6,624 nucleotides of DNA from Alphaproteobacteria bacterium (GTDB lineage Bacteria; Pseudomonadota; Alphaproteobacteria; CACIAM-22H2), in the NCBI GenBank assembly GCA_016869415.1, contig VGEI01000204.1:1-6624 (forward strand), read 5' to 3'. The position numbers were made by a program, and so were the translations under genes. Positions within the stretch are counted from its first letter, which is position 1; each line of letters begins with the position of its first letter. Under the pieces are notes generated by a model. That model had not been told where the DNA came from, searched no databases, and saw only the letters and a list, made by a program, of their open reading frames with translations. Shown in pieces: positions 1-5,295 of the stretch.

Positions 1-1
1 G

Positions 2-502
2 CTCGACGCGTCCTACGGCGTGATCAACTACCTGCTGCGCTGTCTCGGTCTGCTGTCGTCCGACCTCGCCTGGTACGTCAATACGGACACGGCAATGCTC
101 GCCGTCATCCTGCCGACGGTATGGAAGAGCTTCCCCTTCTTCACCATCACCATCCTGGCAGCACTCCAGTCGATCCCCGACTCTCAGTACGAGGCGGCGC
201 GCGTCGACGGCGGCAATCCGTGGCAGATTTTCCGCTACGTCACCTGGCCGGGCATAAGCGGGCCAGCCTACCTGGCGCTGGTGCTCAATGCGCTGTGGAC
301 CTTCCGCGAGTTCGACATCATCTACGCTGCCACCGGCGGCGGCCCGGCCCGCGCCACCGAAACGCTCGGTATTCTTGTCTACCTGGAAGCCTTCAGCCAC
401 TTCCGCATGGGCACGGCATCAGCGCTGGGCGTATTCATGGTGGCGATCGCCGCTGTCCTGGTGATGCTCGGGCTGCGCGGCATCCGGGAGTCCCGGCTGT
501 GA
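2..502 (+). CDS. ABC transporter inner-membrane permease, MalF-type (5' partial)
   Basis: This is one of two membrane subunits of a binding-protein-dependent importer of the CUT1 (maltose/glycerol-phosphate-like) class. The reading frame is open from base 2, so the N-terminal part lies upstream of the window; 166 residues are visible. The EAA loop that docks onto the ATPase is clear at visible residues 64-84 (EAARVDG, then a hydrophobic and TWPG stretch). It is followed by the family-typical FDIIYAATGGGP at about 104-115. Hydrophobic segments at about 32-54, 88-101 and 140-158 fit membrane helices. The gene ends in TGA at 500-502, overlapping the GTG start of the next permease (GTGA), which implies translational coupling. 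The substrate cannot be read from a permease alone; sugars, polyols or glycerol phosphate are all possible. Confidence 0.93.
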   Translation, partial: LDASYGVINYLLRCLGLLSSDLAWYVNTDTAMLAVILPTVWKSFPFFTITILAALQSIPDSQYEAARVDGGNPWQIFRYVTWPGISGPAYLALVLNALWTFREFDIIYAATGGGPARATETLGILVYLEAFSHFRMGTASALGVFMVAIAAVLVMLGLRGIRESRL

Positions 503-1335
503 AGCCGACCACCCTGCGGCAGACCTGCCTGCTCGCGGCTGCGGTGGCGCTGGTCGCCACCGTGCTCTTCCCGATCTACTGGATGTTCGTCACCTCTATT
601 CTACCCACGCGCCTCGTTCTCTCACGCGAGCCGCCTTTGCTCCCGCCCCTATCGGAGATGACGCTCGGCGCCTATCTCGAGGTCTTCCGCCGCCGGCCGA
701 TCTTTACCTGGCTGCTCAACAGCGTGCTGGTCACCGCCGGCTCGACCCTCGTCAGCTTGGTGATCGCAGCCATGGCCGGCTACAGCCTCTCGCGTTTCCG
801 CACACCCGCCCAGCAGGCGGCCGGCTTCACCTTGCTGGTCAGCAAGATGCTGCCCGGCAGCCTGATCGTCATTCCCTTCTTCATCATGTTCTCGACCCTG
901 CACCTGATCGACAACCTCCTCGGGCTGGTGATCGCCAATGTCGCGGTCGGGGTGCCCTTCGCCACCTGGATGATGAAAGGCTTCTACGACACCATCCCGC
1001 GCGAAATCGAATCCGCCGCCATGGTCGACGGCTGCAGTGAGATCCAGGCCCTGCGCCTAGTCGTGCTGCCGCTGTCGAAGCCGGGGCTCACGGCTTGCGG
1101 CATCTACCTCGCCATCGTCTCGTGGTCGGAATTCGTCTTTGCCCGCACGCTGGTGACCAAGCCGGACAACTGGCTGATGACCGTAGGCCTGCAGTCGTTC
1201 GTCGGCGAGTACCTGGTCGACTGGCCGGCGCTGATGGCGGCCGGCATGGTTTCACTGCTGCCGATGCTGGTGCTCTTCCTGCTGATCGAGCCTTACCTGG
1301 TCAGCGGCATGACCTCGGGCGCGGTAAAACAATAG
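499..1335 (+). CDS. ABC transporter inner-membrane permease, MalG-type
   Basis: This is the partner membrane subunit of the same importer. The start is GTG at 499, chosen because it overlaps the previous stop by 4 bp and puts the usual short cytoplasmic tail before the first membrane helix; the product is 278 residues, normal for MalG-type proteins. Visible features are a first helix at about residues 11-34 with the FPIYWMF signature, and helices at about 72-94, 108-131, 138-158, 190-213 and 246-268. The EAA loop is at about 171-196 (ESAAMVDG, then VVLPLSKPG). The glutamate-initiated loop is intact, so the subunit should couple to an ATPase. No ATPase or periplasmic binding-protein gene follows; the next gene begins 76 bp downstream and belongs to a different process. 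The missing components are probably upstream, and the substrate is unknown. Confidence 0.94.
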   Translation: MKPTTLRQTCLLAAAVALVATVLFPIYWMFVTSILPTRLVLSREPPLLPPLSEMTLGAYLEVFRRRPIFTWLLNSVLVTAGSTLVSLVIAAMAGYSLSRFRTPAQQAAGFTLLVSKMLPGSLIVIPFFIMFSTLHLIDNLLGLVIANVAVGVPFATWMMKGFYDTIPREIESAAMVDGCSEIQALRLVVLPLSKPGLTACGIYLAIVSWSEFVFARTLVTKPDNWLMTVGLQSFVGEYLVDWPALMAAGMVSLLPMLVLFLLIEPYLVSGMTSGAVKQ

Positions 1336-1411
1336 GCGCCAGCCGTAGGCTCGTTTTGGCCACTCCTTTGGGTTAAAGTGACCAGCGAACAGTCCTCTCC
1401 CCAGCACTGCC
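1336..1411 (+). other. Intergenic gap between permease and MoxR operon
   Basis: This 76-bp gap separates the transporter genes from the hydroxylase-maturation genes and is the most plausible place for a promoter of the latter. A small inverted repeat AGCC/GGCT with a 3-nt loop (1341-1351), followed by CGTTTT, is terminator-like but very short. TGGC at 1357-1360 and TTGG at 1368-1371 have the spacing of a sigma-54 -24/-12 element, but the last base of the -12 GC is wrong. I see no convincing sigma-70 -35/-10 pair. No purine-rich Shine-Dalgarno stands before the ATG at 1412. Read-through from the permeases remains possible. Confidence 0.3.
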
Positions 1412-2341
1412 ATGACCACGCCCCGCTCCCGCCCCCTGCCCCCCTCTGTCGACGACGCATTGACCCTGCTCGGGGCCGGACGCTACGTGGCCGATCGCAG
1501 CCTGGCGACGGCGGTATTTCTCGCACTCCGCCTCAACCGCCCGCTCTTCCTCGAGGGCGAGGCCGGTGTCGGCAAGACGGAGATCGCCAAGGTACTCGCA
1601 GAGACGCTCGGTCGAAAGCTGATCCGATTGCAATGCTACGAGGGTCTCGATACTGCCGCGGCGGTCTACGAGTGGAACTACCCGCGCCAGATGATCGAGA
1701 TCCGCCTGGCCGAGGCCGGCCAGGAGAGCCGCCAAACGGTCGAGAACGAGATCTTCTCCGAGCGTTTCCTCATCCGCCGCCCGCTGCTGCAGGCGCTGAC
1801 GCCCGATCCCGCTGGACCGCCGGTACTGCTGATCGACGAGCTCGACCGCGCCGACGAACCGTTCGAGGCCTATCTGCTCGAGGTATTGTCCGACTACCAG
1901 GTGACCATCCCGGAACTCGGGACCATCAAGGCGCCGGCCCCGCCGATCGTCGTTGTCACCTCCAACCGCACGCGCGAGATCCACGACGCGCTCAAGCGCC
2001 GCTGCTTCTACTACTGGGTCGACTACCCGAATGCCGAGCGCGAGCTCGAGATCCTGCGGCTCAAATCGCCGGGAGCCGCCGAAGAGCTCTCCCGCCAAGT
2101 CGTCGGCTTCATCCAGAAGCTGCGCAAGGAGGAGCTGTTCAAGGTCCCCGGCATCGCCGAGACGCTGGACTGGACGCGCGCCCTGGTCGAGCTCGACCGC
2201 GTCACCCTCGACCCGGCGACGATCAACGACACGCTCGGCACCCTGCTCAAGTACCAGGACGACATCGCCAGGATCCGCGGGCCCGAGGCCGCGCGCATCC
2301 TGCGCGAGGTCGAGACCGAGCTCGCCGCTGCTCCCAAATGA
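1412..2341 (+). CDS. coxD: MoxR-family AAA+ ATPase, CoxD-like
   Basis: This is a cytoplasmic ATPase of the MoxR/CoxD class. In the CO dehydrogenase system, CoxD partners with a VWA protein and is needed for maturation of the Mo-Cu active site; related MoxR proteins act as chaperones for other Mo hydroxylases. The product is 309 residues, close to the usual size of about 295-305. The nucleotide-binding site is complete: Walker A GEAGVGKT at 49-56, Walker B LLIDELD at 139-145, sensor 1 VVVTSN at 180-185, a candidate arginine finger in LKRRCFYYW at 194-202, and a C-terminal lid with DWTRAL at 253-258. The ATG at 1412 is the first start after an in-frame TGA at 1379-1381; no Shine-Dalgarno is evident before it. 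The stop overlaps the next gene by ATGA. The symbol is by family resemblance: a role with a client other than CO dehydrogenase is equally possible. Confidence 0.93.
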   Translation: MTTPRSRPLPPSVDDALTLLGAGRYVADRSLATAVFLALRLNRPLFLEGEAGVGKTEIAKVLAETLGRKLIRLQCYEGLDTAAAVYEWNYPRQMIEIRLAEAGQESRQTVENEIFSERFLIRRPLLQALTPDPAGPPVLLIDELDRADEPFEAYLLEVLSDYQVTIPELGTIKAPAPPIVVVTSNRTREIHDALKRRCFYYWVDYPNAERELEILRLKSPGAAEELSRQVVGFIQKLRKEELFKVPGIAETLDWTRALVELDRVTLDPATINDTLGTLLKYQDDIARIRGPEAARILREVETELAAAPK

Positions 2342-3561
2342 CCGATGCCGCGGATACGGGCGCACCTGAAGGTGCGCTGGCCGCCAACCTGATGCATTTC
2401 GCACGCGCCCTACGCGCTGCTGGCCTACCCATCGGGCCCGGCCGGGTGATCGACGCGATGCACGCAGTGCGTGCGGCCGGCATCACCAATCGCAGCGATT
2501 TCTACTGGACATTGCACGCTATCTTCGTCAACCGGCGCGACCAGCGCGAGCTGTTCGACGAGGCCTTCCGTCTATTCTGGCGCGACCCGCAGCTGCTCGA
2601 GCGCATGATGCAGATGATGCTGCCCACCATCGAGGCGCCGGGCGAGGAGAAGAAGCCGGTCAACCGGCGCATCGCCGAAGCGCTGGCCGGCGGCGATCCG
2701 GCCCGCAACCGGCCGCCGGAGATCCGCGAAGAGGAGGCGCTCGACGCTACCCTCACCTGGTCCGACCGCGAAGTGCTGCGCAAGATGGATTTCGAGCAGA
2801 TGTCGGCCGACGACATGGCGCGTGCCAAGAAGATGATGGCGACCTTACGCCTGCCTTTCGCCCATGTACCCACGCGTCGCTTCCGCCCCGACCCCGCCGG
2901 GCACCGTGCCGACCTGCGCGCTACCCTGCGCGCCTCCTTGCGCAACGGCGGCGACGTCATCGCTCTCCGGTTCCGCAAGCGCCGCGACCGGCCGCCGCCG
3001 ATCGTCGTGCTCTGCGACATCTCTGGCTCGATGGAACGCTACTCGCGCATGTTTCTGCATTTCCTGCACGCGCTCACCAACGACCGCGACCGCGTGTTCA
3101 CCTTCCTCTTCGGCACGCGGCTGACCAACGTGACGCGCTACCTGCGTCAGCGCGACGTCGACGAATCTCTGGCCAAGGTCGCACGCGCGGTCGAGGACTG
3201 GTCCGGCGGGACGCGCATCGGCCACACGCTCGCCGAGTTCAACCGCCTGTGGTCACGCCGCGTGCTCGGCCAGAATGCCGTGGTGCTGCTGATCACCGAC
3301 GGGCTCGACCGCGACGCCGGCAGCGGCCTCGCCCGCGAGATGGAACGGCTGCACAAATCCAGCCACCGGCTGGTCTGGCTCAACCCCCTGCTGCGCTACG
3401 AGGGTTTCGAGCCGCGATCTCTGGGCATGCAAGCCATCCTGCCGTATGTCGACGAGTTCCGGGCGGCGCACAACCTCGATAGTCTGAGCGACCTCGCGAC
3501 GGCGCTGGCCGAAGGCACTCCGCGTACGTCGCGTTACATCTGGACGGGAAAAGCCGCATGA
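2338..3561 (+). CDS. coxE: VWA domain protein, CoxE-like
   Basis: This is the VWA partner of the upstream MoxR ATPase. In known pairs the VWA protein binds the ATPase and is thought to deliver it to the client enzyme. The product is 407 residues, close to the usual size of about 400. An N-terminal helical region (about 1-170) is rich in Arg/Glu and Met and contains a charged EEKKP linker near 103. The VWA fold begins near 222, with the metal-ion-dependent adhesion site DISGS at 227-231, the threonine in GGTRIG at about 290-295, and TDGLD at 320-324. All three MIDAS elements are present, so metal-dependent ligand binding is expected to be intact. The C-terminus has the family's VWLNPL and YVDEF motifs (346-351 and 370-374). 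There is no signal peptide or membrane anchor, so it is cytoplasmic. The start is set by the ATGA overlap with the ATPase gene. The same frame is open much further upstream, but that stretch is a shadow of the ATPase gene. Confidence 0.94.
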   Translation: MTDAADTGAPEGALAANLMHFARALRAAGLPIGPGRVIDAMHAVRAAGITNRSDFYWTLHAIFVNRRDQRELFDEAFRLFWRDPQLLERMMQMMLPTIEAPGEEKKPVNRRIAEALAGGDPARNRPPEIREEEALDATLTWSDREVLRKMDFEQMSADDMARAKKMMATLRLPFAHVPTRRFRPDPAGHRADLRATLRASLRNGGDVIALRFRKRRDRPPPIVVLCDISGSMERYSRMFLHFLHALTNDRDRVFTFLFGTRLTNVTRYLRQRDVDESLAKVARAVEDWSGGTRIGHTLAEFNRLWSRRVLGQNAVVLLITDGLDRDAGSGLAREMERLHKSSHRLVWLNPLLRYEGFEPRSLGMQAILPYVDEFRAAHNLDSLSDLATALAEGTPRTSRYIWTGKAA

Positions 3562-3878
3562 GCAGCGAGACCGATGTCCTCAGCGAAGCCGCCGCTTGGC
3601 GCAAGTCCGGCAAGGGCGTGGCCCTGGCCACCGTGGTCACCACCTGGGGATCGAGCCCGCGGCCCGTGGGCAGCCAGCTTGCCGTCGACGACAAGGGTAA
3701 GTTCGTCGGCTCAGTCTCGGGCGGCTGCATCGAGGGCGCGGTGATCAAGGAGGCGATCGAGGCGATCTCCGACGGTAGGCCGCGCCTGCTCGATTTCGGT
3801 GTCTCCAATGAGCAGGCCTGGGAAGTCGGCCTCGCCTGCGGCGGCAAGGTCCAGGTCTACGTCGAGAAGCTCGGATGA
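3558..3878 (+). CDS. XdhC family protein, N-terminal (CoxI) domain only
   Basis: This small 106-residue protein matches the N-terminal XdhC/CoxI domain of molybdenum-hydroxylase maturation factors. XdhC proteins bind molybdenum cofactor, promote its sulfuration and insert it into the apo-enzyme. Signature stretches are WGSSPRPVGSQLAV at 30-43, GSVSGGCIEG at 51-60 and WEVGLACGG at 88-96. The two conserved cysteines (57 and 94) are candidates for cofactor contact. Usually this domain is the first third of a protein of about 280-350 residues; here it ends after VEKLG and the second domain is a separate gene overlapping by ATGA. No frameshift is needed to explain this: both pieces have clean ends and their own starts, so the split looks like a stable arrangement. 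A purine stretch (GGGAAAAG, 3545-3552) precedes the start. It could be called CoxF- or CoxI-like; the exact paralog is not decidable. Confidence 0.92.
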   Translation: MSSETDVLSEAAAWRKSGKGVALATVVTTWGSSPRPVGSQLAVDDKGKFVGSVSGGCIEGAVIKEAIEAISDGRPRLLDFGVSNEQAWEVGLACGGKVQVYVEKLG

Positions 3879-4573
3879 AGACGGCGACCCTCGAGAAGCT
3901 GCAGGCGGCGCGTGCGGCCAAGACGCCGGTGGCGCTGGCTACCAATCTACGCAGCGGTCAGCAGCTGCTGATCTACGGCGGCAGTACCGAGGGCGATCTC
4001 TGTCTCGACATGGACATGGTGGTGGCCGCCGGCGACGCCCTCAGGCGCGACGAGCATGTGCGCTTCTCGACGCCGGTGGGCGAGCTCTTCGTTCAGGTCT
4101 TCAACCCGCCGCCGCGGCTGATCATCGTCGGCGCGGTGCATATAGCCGAGCCGCTGGCCCGTATGGGCGAGCTGGCCGGCTACGGCGTCACCGTCATTGA
4201 CCCGCGCCGCGGTTTCGCCGAGAGCCAGAAATTCGAGGGCTTCGCCGTCATGGGCGACTGGCCTGATGAGGCCATGGGCGCGCTGAAGCCAGATTCCCGC
4301 ACCGCCGTGGTTACCCTCACCCACGATCCTAAGCTCGACGATCCCGCACTAGCCGCCGCGATGCGCTCGAAAGCTTTCTATATCGGCGCGCTGGGCAGCA
4401 AGAAGACACACGCGGCACGTCTCGGCCGCCTCAAGGAACTTGGCTTCAACGACACGGAACTCGCCCGCATCCACGGACCCGTGGGGCTCGATATCGGCGC
4501 CCTGTCACCGGCCGAAATCGCCGTGTCGATCGTCGGCGAGATCACCCAGGTGCGAAGGAACGGAGCGGCCTAA
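3875..4573 (+). CDS. XdhC family protein, C-terminal Rossmann domain
   Basis: This 232-residue protein carries the second XdhC domain, a Rossmann-like fold, and presumably works together with the 106-residue protein encoded just upstream. An N-terminal strand-rich region (1-80) precedes the Rossmann core, which starts with RLIIVGAVHIAEPLARM at 81-97 and continues with VTVIDPRRGF at 105-114. Further family motifs are VVTLTHDPKLD at 145-155, YIGALGSKKTHAARL at 169-183 and GPVGLDIGALSPAEIAVSI at 201-219. The loop reads GAVHIA where many XdhC proteins have GAGHVA; this may be typical of stand-alone versions, and I cannot verify it here. The ATG overlaps the preceding stop (ATGA), and GAGAAG lies about 8 bases before it. 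The gene ends in TAA at 4571-4573, inside the last codons of the convergent gene. It is the last member of the four-gene operon. Confidence 0.92.
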   Translation: MKTATLEKLQAARAAKTPVALATNLRSGQQLLIYGGSTEGDLCLDMDMVVAAGDALRRDEHVRFSTPVGELFVQVFNPPPRLIIVGAVHIAEPLARMGELAGYGVTVIDPRRGFAESQKFEGFAVMGDWPDEAMGALKPDSRTAVVTLTHDPKLDDPALAAAMRSKAFYIGALGSKKTHAARLGRLKELGFNDTELARIHGPVGLDIGALSPAEIAVSIVGEITQVRRNGAA

Positions 4574-5229
4574 GAGTCCTGGGCATCGATCTTCGACGTG
4601 CCTTCCCAAAGCGGCGGGCTGATTTCTTCGGCGTAGCCGCGGAACATCAGGTTGTAGGAGATGCTGACGCGGACCTCCGGGCTGCGATTGACCGGCACCG
4701 AATGGCCGAGCCACGCCGGAAATAGCAGCAGGCGGCCCGGCCGTGCCTCCATCAACACGATGTTGCCGTTGTAGGCCGTATGCTCGACCACCGGCGGCAG
4801 CATGACCTGGGCCTGCGGCCGAGGGTCCTCGAAGGCGATGCGCGCCGCCCCATCAGCCACCGCGACGTAGTAGACACCGGAGAAATAGTTGTTCGGATGG
4901 CTGTGCGACGGGTTGTGGGCGCCAGGCGGGTTGTAGTTTGCCCAGCAGCCGGTGACCACGAAGTCGCGCGAGCGCAGCTTTAGATACTCGGCTGCGCGCT
5001 GGGCCGCGTCCTCAACCAGGCCGACGAACTCGCTGAACTCGGGCAGCTTGTGCAGCAGGGGATCGGTCTGCCAGTTGGAACGCCCGACCGTCAGCTCACC
5101 CTGCGGACCCATCAGGCGCCGGATCTCCGCCAGCAGGCGGGCATTGAGCGTCTCGGCGTAGGCCGGCTCCAGGTCGGTCGCCCATACCGGTGTGGCAAAG
5201 ATCTGCTGCACTCCGCTGCGCCGGATCAT
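4570..5229 (-). CDS. Putative 2OG-Fe(II) oxygenase (TIGR02466 / 2OG-FeII_Oxy_5 type)
   Basis: This 219-residue protein resembles the small, functionally uncharacterised 2-oxoglutarate/Fe(II) dioxygenase-like family. The N-terminus has the family's opening QQIFATPVW (8-16). The core contains NYNPPGAHNPSHSHPNN (98-114) and SGVYYV (117-122), then FEDPR (133-137), LLLFPAWLGHSVPVN (167-181) and R187 followed by SISYNL. By analogy the distal iron ligand is H176 and the 2OG-binding arginine is R187. The first ligand is one of H105, H109 or H111. The carboxylate of a standard HxD/E motif is not obvious there. The start ATG is the only reasonable one, with AGGGA about 12 bases upstream (spacing rather long). 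Its TAG stop overlaps the XdhC stop on the other strand, and its start faces the molybdopterin gene across 66 bp. The substrate is unknown; a link to the molybdenum genes is only positional. Confidence 0.85.
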   Translation of the reverse strand: MIRRSGVQQIFATPVWATDLEPAYAETLNARLLAEIRRLMGPQGELTVGRSNWQTDPLLHKLPEFSEFVGLVEDAAQRAAEYLKLRSRDFVVTGCWANYNPPGAHNPSHSHPNNYFSGVYYVAVADGAARIAFEDPRPQAQVMLPPVVEHTAYNGNIVLMEARPGRLLLFPAWLGHSVPVNRSPEVRVSISYNLMFRGYAEEISPPLWEGTSKIDAQDS

Positions 5230-5295
5230 CGTTGTCCGCTTTCCCTGTGTTTACCGCTAGATAGCATGGGGCAGGCGCTTTAACATAGAGAAGCC
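5230..5295. promoter_or_regulatory. Divergent intergenic region, likely back-to-back promoters
   Basis: This 66-bp region separates two genes read outward, so each needs transcription starting in or near it. It is visibly more AT-rich than its surroundings. TAACAT at 5281-5286 matches four of six bases of a sigma-70 -10 box, but I find no well-spaced -35 box. If it were used, transcription would begin only a few bases before the ATG at 5296, giving a nearly leaderless message. AGAGAAG at 5287-5293 is purine-rich but sits only 2 bases from that ATG. On the minus strand, AGGGA about 12 bases before the oxygenase ATG is a possible ribosome site. The region's role follows from gene orientation; the individual boxes are weak. 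Confidence 0.4.

Noticed and set aside
121..498. Open frame extending the second permease upstream through the first
   Set aside because: The translation there is Arg/His-rich nonsense with no membrane segments, while the overlapping frame has the permease EAA loop.
1341..1357. AGCC-GTA-GGCT hairpin followed by CGTTTT as a terminator for the permease operon
   Set aside because: A four-pair stem with a short T-run is too weak to support a terminator call.
1378..2337. Upstream extension of the VWA gene frame (GTG/ATG-type starts up to 960 bases earlier)
   Set aside because: The extended stretch is Arg/Pro-rich out-of-frame translation of the ATPase gene; the ATGA overlap at 2338 and the family length support the short start.
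1373..2404. Long 343-codon open frame on the minus strand opposite the MoxR ATPase gene
   Set aside because: Its composition is the acidic/Arg-Gly-rich type produced by reading a high-GC gene backwards, it has no recognisable motif, and the plus-strand gene carries complete Walker and sensor motifs.
4582..4602. Inverted repeat GGCATCGA / TCGA-cg-TGCC just after the XdhC stop, as a terminator
   Set aside because: The stem is interrupted by a 2-base bulge, no T-run follows on either strand, and it lies inside the oxygenase coding region. It could still slow polymerase but cannot be called an intrinsic terminator.
5266..5283. Five-codon open frame (MGQAL) in the divergent region, as a leader peptide
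   Set aside because: No ribosome site, no regulatory codon pattern and no attenuator-like hairpin; expected by chance.
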